Assembly: GCA_020634435.1 (NCBI GenBank)
Contig: JACKBS010000016.1
Location: 147,483 to 211,482 of the forward strand
Source: Ardenticatenaceae bacterium
GTDB lineage: Bacteria; Chloroflexota; Anaerolineae; Promineifilales; Promineifilaceae
DNA length: 64,000 bases
Direction: 5' to 3'
Shown piece after piece: positions 7,308 through 15,509 of this stretch; positions within the stretch are counted from its first letter, which is position 1, and the number at the start of each line of letters is the position of its first letter. The notes below the pieces were generated by a model that made no database searches, was not told the DNA's origin, and saw only the letters and a program-made list of their open reading frames with translations. Both the position numbers and the translations under genes were made by a program.

Positions 7308-8300
7308 ATGATTTATCAAGCAGCCGACAATCGTTACAACAAGATGATTTACCGTCGCAGCGGCCGCAGCGGCTTAAAGCTGCCCGCCATCACGCTGGGG
7401 CTTTGGTACAACTTTGGTGGGGTCGATACGCTGGAAAACGGCCGTTCCATGATCCATCGCGCCTTCGATTTAGGCATCACCCATTTTGATCTGGCCAATA
7501 ACTACGGCCCGCCGCCCGGATCAGCCGAAGAAACCTTTGGCAAAATTCTGGCCCAAGATTTAGCCCCTTACCGCGATGAACTCGTCATCTCGTCCAAAGC
7601 GGGTTACTACATGTGGCCCGGCCCGTACGGCGAGTGGGGTTCGCGTAAATACCTCGTTGCCAGCCTGGACCAAAGCCTCAAACGAATGGGGCTGGATTAC
7701 GTGGACATCTTCTACAGCCACCGCTTCGACCCCGACACGCCGCTGGAAGAAACGATGGGTGCGCTCGACTACATCGTGCGCAGCGGTCGGGCGCAGTACG
7801 TGGGCATTTCCACCTACGATCCCGAACAAACCCGCCAGGCCGCCGCCCTCCTGCGCGATCTGGGCACACCGTGCCTCATTCACCAGCCACGCTACAACAT
7901 GTTCGACCGCTGGATTGAAGATGGTCTCCTGGATGTGCTGGCCGACGAAGGCATCGGCTGCATTGGCTTTTCGCCGCTCGCTCAAGGTATCCTCACTGAC
8001 AAATACCTCAACGACATCCCCGACGATTCGCGCGCGGGCAAGTACAAAGATGAACTGCATTGGGGCGACAGCGTGAGCCGGGAAAGAATTAGTCGGGTAG
8101 CTAAGCTAAACAAACTGGCCAAAAAACGGGGTCAATCAATGGCCCAAATGGCGATTGCCTGGGTGTTACGCCAGCCGGGCATGACGTCGGCCCTGATTGG
8201 CGCAAGCAAAGTTCGCCAAATTGAAGAAGCTGTAGCAGCTTTGGATAATTTAGAGTTCACAGCTGAAGAATTAGCTGAGATTGAAGCGATCCTCGCCTGA
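7308..8300 (+). CDS. Aldo/keto reductase, YghZ-like
   Basis: 330 residues, a (beta/alpha)8 NADPH oxidoreductase. The N-terminus (YRRSGRSGLKLPAITLGLW) and the segment FDLANNYGPPPGSAEETFG place it in the YghZ (L-glyceraldehyde 3-phosphate reductase) branch. The tetrad is visible: Asp in FDLANNYG, Tyr in the same motif, Lys in ISSKAGYYMWPGPYG and His in FYSHRFD. The start is fixed by GGAGGT seven bases upstream. Placed after a deoxyketose-phosphate aldolase, reduction of L-lactaldehyde to 1,2-propanediol is the likely role; this is inference. The operon ends at the hairpin at 8312-8344. Confidence 0.9.
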   Translation: MIYQAADNRYNKMIYRRSGRSGLKLPAITLGLWYNFGGVDTLENGRSMIHRAFDLGITHFDLANNYGPPPGSAEETFGKILAQDLAPYRDELVISSKAGYYMWPGPYGEWGSRKYLVASLDQSLKRMGLDYVDIFYSHRFDPDTPLEETMGALDYIVRSGRAQYVGISTYDPEQTRQAAALLRDLGTPCLIHQPRYNMFDRWIEDGLLDVLADEGIGCIGFSPLAQGILTDKYLNDIPDDSRAGKYKDELHWGDSVSRERISRVAKLNKLAKKRGQSMAQMAIAWVLRQPGMTSALIGASKVRQIEEAVAALDNLEFTAEELAEIEAILA

Positions 8301-8311
8301 TATCTCACCCA

Positions 8312-8344
8312 AGAATGGTCCAATCCCGCAGATTGGACCATTCT
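8312..8344. terminator. Bidirectional hairpin, 13-bp stem
   Basis: AGAATGGTCCAAT (8312-8324) and ATTGGACCATTCT (8332-8344) pair perfectly around a 7-base loop, between two convergent genes. There is no long U-tract. A hairpin of the same architecture and similar sequence stands at 10301-10333. Confidence 0.75.
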
Positions 8345-8354
8345 CTATGCGATT

Positions 8355-9239
8355 TTAAGCTTTGCCCGCCGCCCCCACAAAACGAATGCGCTCTCGCACT
8401 ACCTCAACCTGAGCCGCCCGGCCTGGACCCAAATATTTGCGCGGGTCAACCAGCTCACCATCCGCCGCCAACACCTCACGCACCGCGCCGGTAAATGCCT
8501 TGCTCAGCTGGGTGGCAATGTTGATTTTTGCCAACCCGTGTTTGATGCCCTCAGCAATATCCTCATTGTTCACACCAGATGAGCCGTGCAAAACCAGCGG
8601 CGTTTCCAACCGCGCCCGGATATCTTTTAGCCGTGCCAAATCCAGCGAAACTGACTTATCCTTCAGCCCATGCACCGATCCCAGCGCAATCGCCAAAATA
8701 TCAATGCCCGTCGCCTCAACAAACGTTTCGGCCTCGTCCGGTGTGGTCAGCGCAATTTCATTGGGGTCGTAGGCCGCGCCGTCGGGTTTGGGCACTTCGC
8801 CAATTTCCGCTTCCATGCACACGCCAGCGTCGTGGGCAATCGCGCACAGCCGTTTGGTGGTAGCGATGTTCTCCGCAAACGGCAAATAATCCCCGTCAAA
8901 CATCACCGAAGTAAAGCCCAGGGCAATCGCTTGCAGCACCTCATTTTCATTGGCGTGATCCAAATGCAGCGATACCGGCACATCCACGCTGGCGGCGGCC
9001 ACCTTGCCCAACGCCGCCATGTACTGCAAACCGCGGATTTCGCTGCCACGGCGATTATCCCCGCCGCCGACATATTGCAGGGCACGATGGCTCACTTGAA
9101 TAATCACCGGCGCATTTTCGGCCTGCGCCCCCAGCACAATGGCTTGCATCTGCTCCATCGTATTCGCATTAAAAGCGGCGATGGCATAACCCTGCTGATG
9201 GGCTTGTTGAATCCAGGGCAAAACATTTTGCAGGGTCAT
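8355..9239 (-). CDS. Class II ketose-bisphosphate aldolase (FBA/GatY/KbaY family)
   Basis: 294 residues, zinc-dependent. Family motifs are clear: YAIAAFNANTMEQMQA, SLHLDHA (catalytic Asp and first zinc His), EAEIGEV, LGSVHG (zinc His), VLHGSSGV (zinc His) and AKINIATQL. It cleaves fructose or tagatose 1,6-bisphosphate, or a ketose 1-phosphate, to dihydroxyacetone phosphate and an aldehyde; the sequence alone does not settle which. Its start overlaps the stop of the upstream GatD-like dehydrogenase by 4 bases (ATGA). That pairing favours a GatY-like role over glycolysis. Confidence 0.88.
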   Translation of the reverse strand: MTLQNVLPWIQQAHQQGYAIAAFNANTMEQMQAIVLGAQAENAPVIIQVSHRALQYVGGGDNRRGSEIRGLQYMAALGKVAAASVDVPVSLHLDHANENEVLQAIALGFTSVMFDGDYLPFAENIATTKRLCAIAHDAGVCMEAEIGEVPKPDGAAYDPNEIALTTPDEAETFVEATGIDILAIALGSVHGLKDKSVSLDLARLKDIRARLETPLVLHGSSGVNNEDIAEGIKHGLAKINIATQLSKAFTGAVREVLAADGELVDPRKYLGPGRAAQVEVVRERIRFVGAAGKA

Positions 9240-10285
9240 GAGTCAGCTCCTTCAGGGTACAGAATAATTTTGCGATGGGTCAGGCTGTGATTGCCAAGTT
9301 GGGCAAATACATCAGGCGCTTCTGCTAACGAATAGTGGTGGGAAATCATCGTATCCATGTCCAAACCGCCGTCTAGCAAAGCCGTCACCGTTTCCGTCCA
9401 CTCATGGCCGGGGAACGGCGCAGAGTAGGACATAAAGCAGCCGATGATGCTCAATTCACGCCGCATCATATTTTCAATGAAGGCCATCGGCAGCGACTTA
9501 TTGAGGGGCTGATTGCCGCCGCAAATCACCTTACCGCGTGGCCGCGTGAGCGGCACCGACTGCTCCAGCGTTTGCGGCACACCGGCAGCTTCCAGGGAAA
9601 TATCTACCCCATCGCCCGTGAGTTTACGCACCTCGGCGACTACATCGTCGCGCAGCGGATTCAGGGTGACATGTGCACCCAATTTTTGGGCGGTGGCTAA
9701 GTTCTCATCAGAAATATCGGTGCAGATGATGAGGCTGGCACCCAAAATACGCAGCCACTGCACGATCATCAAACCAATCGAACCGGCACCGAAGACAACG
9801 GCCGTTTGCCCCCCCTCAAAATCCCCTAGCGCCAACATATGCCGGGCCACCGTCGAAGGTTCGATCAAAGCCACATGCTCAAATGGCAGCTCATCCGGCA
9901 CGATGAGCACATTCCGCTCCGGCAGCTCCAGGTAATCAGCAAAACCACCCGCCTGCCGCGAGCCAATAAACGAATAGCTGTGGCAGGCCGAATAATATCC
10001 GCGCTGGCACTGTTCACATTCAAAACACGGCACCACAGGAATAACCGAAGCGTGTTTGCCAATCAAAGATTCGTCAATACCCTCGCCCACACTTTCAATA
10101 ACGCCCGCACACTCATGTCCCAGCACAATCGGATACATGCGGTGGCCAGACACATATCGCTTAATATCCGAGCCGCAAATGGAAACGGCTTTCACCTGCA
10201 ACCGGACGTGGCCCGGTTCAGGCGCAGGTATGGGCACTTCCTGATAACTCATGACGCCTTGATTTTCTAAAATGGCTGCTTTCAT
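9236..10285 (-). CDS. Zinc-dependent polyol/polyol-phosphate dehydrogenase, GatD-like
   Basis: 349 residues, medium-chain dehydrogenase. Catalytic zinc ligands are in ICGSD (C37) and GHECAG (H57, E58); structural zinc cysteines are C87, C90, C93 and C101 in CFECEQCQRGYYSAC. The NAD-binding motif is VVFGAGSIGL. The stretch YSFIGSRQAGGFADY and the later SYSAPFPGHEWTE are strongly reminiscent of galactitol-1-phosphate 5-dehydrogenase GatD. I chose the ATG at 10285 because GAGGAA lies six bases upstream; a longer frame from 10330 runs into the upstream hairpin. It is coupled to the aldolase gene. Confidence 0.85.
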   Translation of the reverse strand: MKAAILENQGVMSYQEVPIPAPEPGHVRLQVKAVSICGSDIKRYVSGHRMYPIVLGHECAGVIESVGEGIDESLIGKHASVIPVVPCFECEQCQRGYYSACHSYSFIGSRQAGGFADYLELPERNVLIVPDELPFEHVALIEPSTVARHMLALGDFEGGQTAVVFGAGSIGLMIVQWLRILGASLIICTDISDENLATAQKLGAHVTLNPLRDDVVAEVRKLTGDGVDISLEAAGVPQTLEQSVPLTRPRGKVICGGNQPLNKSLPMAFIENMMRRELSIIGCFMSYSAPFPGHEWTETVTALLDGGLDMDTMISHHYSLAEAPDVFAQLGNHSLTHRKIILYPEGADS

Positions 10286-10300
10286 AATGTTCCTCAAAAG

Positions 10301-10333
10301 AGATTGGGCCAATTTTTGAAATTGGCCCAATCT
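10301..10333. terminator. Hairpin terminator after the FGGY kinase
   Basis: AGATTGGGCCAAT (10301-10313) and ATTGGCCCAATCT (10321-10333) form a perfect 13-bp stem with a 7-base loop TTTTGAA, directly after the kinase stop on the minus strand. It probably separates the AKR-kinase transcript from the dehydrogenase-aldolase pair, or lowers expression of the latter. It closely resembles the hairpin at 8312-8344. Confidence 0.75.
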
Positions 10334-10336
10334 TCA

Positions 10337-11893
10337 TTAACTATCCTTTTGATATTTTCTCTGAATTCGGTTCAGGTCAGCAAAATCGTCTAGCAGTTTG
10401 CGCGAGACGCTGCGATACACCTGGAAAAGTTCTTGATAATGTGCATGGTTCGTAGGCGAGGGCTCGTAAATTCGCCGCTGCGGTAGCAAAGCGTTGACAG
10501 TGTTGCCAATGTCATCAACCAAACCCACCGCATGAGCCGTCATGGCGAAGAGGCCCAGTCCGTGCCCACCTTCCCCACCATCAGCACGTTGGGCTACGAC
10601 AAACGGCCGTCCATAAACATCCGCCTTAATTTGGCACCAAACCGCGCTTTGCGTGGCCCCGCCAGCTCCCAAATATTCATCCACCGTCACACCGTGTTCA
10701 GCGGCAACCTGTAAATTGTCATAGACGGCAAAGGCGCAGCCTTCCATGATGGCCCGCAGCATGTCGGCACGCGTGGTGCTATACGAAAGGCCGAAGAAGA
10801 CACCACGCGCGACGCTGCTCCACAGCGGCGTGCGTTCCCCCGCCATGTAGGGCAAAAAGATGAGGCCATTGGCCCCCGGCGGCGATTGGCTGGCTTGTTG
10901 GCTAAACAGTACAAAGGGATTTTGCTGGATGAGGGGAGATACGGCCGTTTCCACCAGCCCCAACTGATCCCTAAACCAGCCTAACGAGCCGCCGCCTACC
11001 GTGCCCGCCGCCAAAATGTACTGCCCCGGCACCACGTGATGGGAAAAAATGAGACGCGGCTCCACCACCACACGATCCAGGCTGATGCCCAGACCACCCG
11101 CCTGCCCGCCCTGCTCATTCGTCTGGCCCGGACGGGTGACGCCGGAACCCAATGCCCCCACCACCGCATCCAAGCAGCCCGCAATGACCGGAATACCCGC
11201 GCACAAACCAGTGTCGGCGGCTGCCTGAGCCGTGACCGTGCCTACGATTTCCGTTGGCGGGCAAAGGCGCGGCATTTTTTCCAACGACACGCCAATCGTG
11301 GCTGCCACCGCTTCATCCCAACGCTCATTCTGGATGTCGAAAAAGTGGTAGCCGTACGCCTGCGTAAAATCGCAAATAAATTCACCCGTAAAGCGGGCAG
11401 TTATAAAGCCTGTTGCTTCCAAAAATTTATAAGCGCCGTCGAAGATTTCTGGCCGATGCTGGCGCAGCCAGACCAGCTTGGGCGTGATGTACGCCTCATC
11501 CAGCGGATTGGCCGACAGATTGATGAAGCGCTCAGCCTCGGGCAAACTCTTTAGCCAGGCGGTTTCCTCCCCGGCGCGGCGATCCAGCCAGATCATTGCC
11601 GGGGCCAGTGGATTGATCGCCGCGTCTACCGGAATAAGCGTCCAACTAATGGCGTCAATGCCGATGCCTGCAATTTCTTCAGGGCGAATGCCAGCCTGAC
11701 GCACCACCTGGCGTACGGTGTCACAGACAGCTTGCCACCACAGGTCAGGATCAATTTCAGCCCAAAGAGGCTGGGGACGATTTAGCGCATACGGGGCAGT
11801 AGCTTCTGCCAGCAATGTACCATCTGCACGCCAAACTGCCGTTTTCGTGCTAGAAGTCCCTACATCGATCGTTAAAATGGTTCGCTGAGCCAT
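10337..11893 (-). CDS. FGGY-family carbohydrate kinase (XylB-like)
   Basis: 518 residues. Family landmarks: ILTIDVGTSSTKTAVW at the N-terminus, IGIDAISWTLIPVD, MIWLDRRA, GCLDAVVGALGSG with the catalytic aspartate, LIFLPYMAGERTPLW, and GGATQSAVWCQIKADVYG in the ATP-binding C-domain. Substrates in the family include xylulose, gluconate and other ketoses, and this protein cannot be assigned from sequence alone. The ATG at 11893 is preceded by GGGAG at a good distance; an upstream frame to 11968 lies inside the previous gene. It follows the aldo/keto reductase by 11 bases and ends at the hairpin at 10301. Confidence 0.85.
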   Translation of the reverse strand: MAQRTILTIDVGTSSTKTAVWRADGTLLAEATAPYALNRPQPLWAEIDPDLWWQAVCDTVRQVVRQAGIRPEEIAGIGIDAISWTLIPVDAAINPLAPAMIWLDRRAGEETAWLKSLPEAERFINLSANPLDEAYITPKLVWLRQHRPEIFDGAYKFLEATGFITARFTGEFICDFTQAYGYHFFDIQNERWDEAVAATIGVSLEKMPRLCPPTEIVGTVTAQAAADTGLCAGIPVIAGCLDAVVGALGSGVTRPGQTNEQGGQAGGLGISLDRVVVEPRLIFSHHVVPGQYILAAGTVGGGSLGWFRDQLGLVETAVSPLIQQNPFVLFSQQASQSPPGANGLIFLPYMAGERTPLWSSVARGVFFGLSYSTTRADMLRAIMEGCAFAVYDNLQVAAEHGVTVDEYLGAGGATQSAVWCQIKADVYGRPFVVAQRADGGEGGHGLGLFAMTAHAVGLVDDIGNTVNALLPQRRIYEPSPTNHAHYQELFQVYRSVSRKLLDDFADLNRIQRKYQKDS

Positions 11894-11904
11894 CACACCG
11901 CTCC

Positions 11905-12948
11905 CTACTTCGTGGCAATCGTGCCGTCCACATCCCACAACGCTTCCCAACTTTCGGCTCCTTCCCAAAGGAAAACCTGCCCCTTAATGAGACGGCACTG
12001 CTTGTCGATGCCAGCAATCGCTTCCATATCTTCATCAGTCAGTGGGTCGGAAACGGCCGTTTGCAAATTGCTCAAAAAATTGCGTCGTTTGGTGGAAAAT
12101 GGGATTGGCACCTGCCCCCGCTGCACCGCCCACTTCACACAAACCACCGCCGGATGCACGCCCAGCCGCTCGGCAATCGCTACAATTACCGGGTCTTCAA
12201 TATCTACCGTGTCATCAGGCGTCGTGTCGCGTTCCGGCCGTGCGGGCGAACCAATCGGTGAATACCCAATCGGGACAATGTCGTGGTCCAGACAATATTG
12301 AAACAGGTCCGGCTGCTGAAAATGTGGATGCAGTTCCATCTCATTGGCCACTGGCTTAATCCGAGCATCACGCAGCAACAATTCCAGCTTTGGCTGGGTC
12401 ATGTTGGAGGTGCCGATATGCTTCACCAAACCCATATCCACCAATTTTTCCAGCTGTCGCCACGTCTTCATGTAATTTTCGTGAATGTAGGGAATGGCAT
12501 GGGGATCGCGGGCATTCACGTCCACGCCCGGATCGTGGTGGTTGGGAAACGGCCAATGAATCAGGTACAGGTCCAAATAATCAAGCCGCAAATCGCGCAG
12601 GCTCTTTTGGCAAGCGGGGATCACATCTTCTTCGGCATGTTTGTCATTCCACAACTTGGAGGTAATCCACAATTCTTCGCGCTTTACCAATCCACTGGCC
12701 AGCACCTCTTTGAGACTTTCACCAATGAGATGCTCGTTGCCATAAACGGCCGCACAATCAACGTGCCGGTATCCCACCGCAATGGCTTCTTTGACCGCCG
12801 CAGCCACCGCTTCCCCGGAAACGTTGTCTGAGCCAAACGTACCTAACCCAACCGCCGGAATTCTGGCCCCACTAGATAAAATCCGCTGTGGTACCTCTGC
12901 GGGATCAACCCCATCTTGAGCAATTGAAAAAGCAGAAACGTCTTCCAT
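11905..12948 (-). CDS. Aldo/keto reductase (aldose reductase-like)
   Basis: 347 residues. The tetrad is seen in HVDCAAVYGNE (Asp, Tyr), WITSKLW (Lys) and LYLIHWPFP (His), with GTSN and NEMELHPHFQQ further on and IPFSTKRRN at the NADP phosphate site. This is the classical aldose/aldehyde reductase branch, distinct from the YghZ-like enzyme at 7308. The ATG at 12948 has AGAGGAA just upstream; a TTG 24 bases earlier is less likely. As first gene of the minus-strand unit, it starts at the promoter region holding four LacI-type operators. It may reduce the aldose that the importer on the other side brings in. Confidence 0.87.
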   Translation of the reverse strand: MEDVSAFSIAQDGVDPAEVPQRILSSGARIPAVGLGTFGSDNVSGEAVAAAVKEAIAVGYRHVDCAAVYGNEHLIGESLKEVLASGLVKREELWITSKLWNDKHAEEDVIPACQKSLRDLRLDYLDLYLIHWPFPNHHDPGVDVNARDPHAIPYIHENYMKTWRQLEKLVDMGLVKHIGTSNMTQPKLELLLRDARIKPVANEMELHPHFQQPDLFQYCLDHDIVPIGYSPIGSPARPERDTTPDDTVDIEDPVIVAIAERLGVHPAVVCVKWAVQRGQVPIPFSTKRRNFLSNLQTAVSDPLTDEDMEAIAGIDKQCRLIKGQVFLWEGAESWEALWDVDGTIATK

Positions 12949-13003
12949 TGTTCCTCTATTCCTCCCAAACAATGAGCTAAAGCAAAATCATTAAGGCCAA
13001 ATA

Positions 13004-13059
13004 TGTTACGCATAACACACGTCGGCAAAAAAAAGCGGAGCAATCTGTTATGCGTAACA
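13004..13059. promoter_or_regulatory. Two LacI-type operators on the AKR side
   Basis: TGTTACGCATAACA (13004-13017) and TGTTATGCGTAACA (13046-13059) are exact reverse complements of each other and near-perfect 14-bp palindromes with a central CpG, as LacI/GalR-family operators have. Their centres are 42 bases apart, four helical turns, on the AKR side of the divergent region. Confidence 0.75.
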
Positions 13060-13095
13060 TTATAGAATCTGCGTTTCAGAAGTCAACCAAATTTT

Positions 13096-13109
13096 CTAAA
13101 CGCGTTTAG
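13096..13109. promoter_or_regulatory. CTAAACGCGTTTAG palindrome
   Basis: A perfect 14-bp palindrome with central CGCG, of LacI/CcpA style but with different half-sites from the four TGTTAC-type sites around it. It may bind a second regulator. Confidence 0.55.
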
Positions 13110-13129
13110 TCATTTTTGCCAACTCTCTA

Positions 13130-13184
13130 TTGACAATGTTTGGACAATAATTATAATGTTACCCATAACATGTTACGCGTACCA
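13130..13184 (+). promoter_or_regulatory. Consensus promoter followed by two LacI-type operators
   Basis: TTGACA (13130-13135) and TATAAT (13152-13157) are both perfect consensus boxes with a 16-base spacer. TGTTACCCATAACA (13157-13170) starts in the -10 box and abuts TGTTACGCGTACCA (13171-13184). A repressor bound here would block the start site of the lacI-type gene at 13210, so autorepression is likely. Confidence 0.8.
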
Positions 13185-13209
13185 CGCCTTAATCCACAAA
13201 AGGAGAGAG

Positions 13210-14235
13210 ATGCCCACTATACGCGATGTCGCCAAGCGAGCTGGGGTCGCCACCATGACCGTTTCTCGCGTCATCAACAACTCAGGTTATGTCAGTGATG
13301 TAACCCGGAGCAAGGTTGAAGAAGCCATTGATGAGCTTGGTTACGTACCCAACATGTTAGGCCCAAGCCTGCGCTTCAATCAAACCAACACCTTGGCCCT
13401 GGTCCTTACCGACATCACCAACCCATTTTGGACAACATTGGCTCGCGGCGTCGAAGATGCAGCCCAGGAAAAAGGGTACAGTGTCATCCTGTGCAACACC
13501 GATGAATCCCTGGAAAAACAAGACCAATACCTGACGATGCTGATGAAACGTCGCATTGATGGGATGTTATTTGTACCGGCCGGTGACAAAGCTGAACCAG
13601 TCCGGCTGATCCAAAAGCAGAAAACGGCCGTTGTCATCCTCGACCGCAACATTCCTGATGTAGATGTGGACATTGTGCGCGGCGACTCCTTTGGCGGCGC
13701 GTACCAACTCACCAAACATTTAATTGAACTGGGTCACCAGCACATCGCCATTTTGACCGGGCCAAGAAACATTTCCACTTCCGTAGAGCGTGTCGATGGA
13801 TTTTGCCGCGCCCTAAAAGAAGCCGGGATAGATGTCAACCCAGACTATATTCTGTGGGGAAATTTTAAAGAAAACACGGGCGCAGAAATGGCGGCGCAAG
13901 CCCTCAATGTTACCCCCCGCCCCACGGCTTTTCTCGCCGTCAATAACTTCATCGCCAATGGGGCCTGGCAAACGCTGGTGCAGGCGGGGTTAAATGTGCC
14001 TACGGATGTCTCCCTGGTCACGTTTGACGATATGCCAGCCTCCATCATCCCTACCCCATTTTTGACCGTGGCCGTGCAGCCAGCCTATGACATGGGGTAT
14101 CAGGCTACGCAGCTGCTGCTGGCCCGCCTGCTCAATGAAGGACCAGCAGAACGCCAGGAAGTCATCCTGCCTGTCAAATTGTTCATTCGCCAATCGAGTG
14201 CGCCACCGAAAACCAATCACTTCACAGCAAACTAG
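13210..14235 (+). CDS. LacI-family transcriptional regulator (fucose/polyol region)
   Basis: 341 residues. The N-terminal HTH reads IRDVAKRAGVATMTVSRVIN, with the hinge helix at LGYVPNMLGPSLR; the rest is a periplasmic-binding-protein-type sugar-sensing domain with VLTDITNPFWTTLARGVE and VTFDDMPASIIPTPFLTVAVQP. The ATG at 13210 directly follows AGGAGAG; an ATG at 13156 lies within the -10 box and is rejected. Four matching operators lie in its own promoter region, so it very probably controls both the minus-strand AKR unit and its own plus-strand operon with the RbsBAC-type importer and fucose genes. Confidence 0.92.
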   Translation: MPTIRDVAKRAGVATMTVSRVINNSGYVSDVTRSKVEEAIDELGYVPNMLGPSLRFNQTNTLALVLTDITNPFWTTLARGVEDAAQEKGYSVILCNTDESLEKQDQYLTMLMKRRIDGMLFVPAGDKAEPVRLIQKQKTAVVILDRNIPDVDVDIVRGDSFGGAYQLTKHLIELGHQHIAILTGPRNISTSVERVDGFCRALKEAGIDVNPDYILWGNFKENTGAEMAAQALNVTPRPTAFLAVNNFIANGAWQTLVQAGLNVPTDVSLVTFDDMPASIIPTPFLTVAVQPAYDMGYQATQLLLARLLNEGPAERQEVILPVKLFIRQSSAPPKTNHFTAN

Positions 14236-14425
14236 CGGTGGTTGTATAAACATCTGTCATTGTGGTAGAGCACAATTTTGAAGCAATCTACCGCCTAGCA
14301 AATGGAGAAACTGTATGGAATGAATTGGAAATATAGTTTTCTGAACAACAAACTTTTTGGGAATTTAAACTAACTATTCCCCCACGCAACAATTTTGATT
14401 GAAGGCAAAAGAGGAGATTTTAAGA

Positions 14426-15403
14426 ATGAAAAGCAAACTATCCTTAATTCTGTTGGGTCTACTAGTCGCTGTAATGGCTTTAGTTGCCTGTGGTGGCAGC
14501 GAAGAAGCGACCGAAACCGCTACCGAATCCGATGAAACCTATATTGCTGTTATCTCTAAGGGTTTCCAACATCAATTCTGGCAGGCAGTAAAAGCCGGTG
14601 CCGAACAAGCGGCTGCGGATTACAATGTGACGATCACATTTGAAGGCCCCGAATCAGAATCCCAGGTAGACAAACAAGTTGAAATGGTCCAGGCCGCTCT
14701 GGACAAAAACCCGGCCGCCCTGTGCCTCGCCGCTCTGGATACCCAGGCTCTCATTCCTCAATTGGAACGTGCCCAGGAAGCTGGCATTCCAGTCATCGGT
14801 TTTGACTCTGGCGTAGACAGCGACATTCCGGTTTCGACAGCTGCCACCGACAACATTGCCGCCGCAGCCACCGCTGCTGACAAAATGGCTGAACTGATTG
14901 GTGGTTCCGGTCAAGTTGCCGTGATTGTGCACGACCAAACCAGCCGCACGGGTATCGACCGCCGCGATGGGTTTGTAAACCGCATTGAATCCGAATATCC
15001 CGACATTGAAATCGTAGACATCCAGTACGGTGGTGGCGACCAGCTTAAATCCACCGACCTGGCCAAGGCCATCATCCAGGCTCATCCCGACCTCAAAGGC
15101 TTCTTTGGCGCAAACGAAGGGTCTATCATTGGTGTGCTGAACGCCGTGAGCGAAATGGGCAAAGAAGGCGACATCGTGGTAATTGGCTATGACTCTGGCC
15201 AGCAGCAAATGGACGCCGTTCGCAGTGGGGTAGAAGCTGGGGCAATCACCCAGGATCCCATTGGCATTGGTTACAAATGTGTGGAAGCGGCCGTTAAAGC
15301 TCTGAATGGTGAAGATCTCCCCAAAGAAATCGACACGGGTTTCCACTGGTACGATGCTAGCAACATTGACGACGAAGCCATCGCCCCCTTGCTGTACAAA
15401 TAA
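14426..15403 (+). CDS. Sugar-binding lipoprotein, RbsB-like
   Basis: 325 residues. The signal peptide ends in the lipobox LVAC with C22, then a short Ser/Thr/Glu linker and a type I periplasmic-binding fold starting at YIAVISKGFQHQFWQ, the usual ribose/galactose/rhamnose-binding pattern. GFDSGVD, QTSRTGIDRRDGF, FFGANEGSIIGV and VIGYDSGQQQMDA line the ligand cleft. GAGGAG sets the start at 14426. It is the membrane-anchored receptor of the importer encoded just downstream. The terminator at 15421 probably gives it higher expression than the rest. The ligand is likely L-fucose or a related monosaccharide, judged from neighbours. Confidence 0.9.
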   Translation: MKSKLSLILLGLLVAVMALVACGGSEEATETATESDETYIAVISKGFQHQFWQAVKAGAEQAAADYNVTITFEGPESESQVDKQVEMVQAALDKNPAALCLAALDTQALIPQLERAQEAGIPVIGFDSGVDSDIPVSTAATDNIAAAATAADKMAELIGGSGQVAVIVHDQTSRTGIDRRDGFVNRIESEYPDIEIVDIQYGGGDQLKSTDLAKAIIQAHPDLKGFFGANEGSIIGVLNAVSEMGKEGDIVVIGYDSGQQQMDAVRSGVEAGAITQDPIGIGYKCVEAAVKALNGEDLPKEIDTGFHWYDASNIDDEAIAPLLYK

Positions 15404-15420
15404 ACTTTAGCCGTACTTCT

Positions 15421-15457
15421 AAGACCTGCCAGGTGCCCAACTTGGCAGGTCTTTTTT
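15421..15457 (+). terminator. Intrinsic terminator/attenuator after the binding protein
   Basis: AAGACCTGCCA (15421-15431) pairs with TGGCAGGTCTT (15443-15453) and is followed by a T-run to 15457. Its place between binding-protein and ATPase genes suggests partial termination that favours the binding protein. Confidence 0.85.
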
Positions 15458-15509
15458 GAACCAAGTTGTGTACCACAGCATCTCCTGCTGTGGAGGGAAG
15501 AGTGAGAAA

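Noticed and set aside
4527..8300. A complete L-rhamnose operon
   Set aside because: Kinase and aldolase fit, but no RhaA isomerase, RhaS/RhaR regulator or rhamnose transporter is present here; fuculose remains as likely.
13156..13209. Upstream ATG for the first LacI gene
   Set aside because: It lies in the -10 box and operators; the start at 13210 has AGGAGAG.
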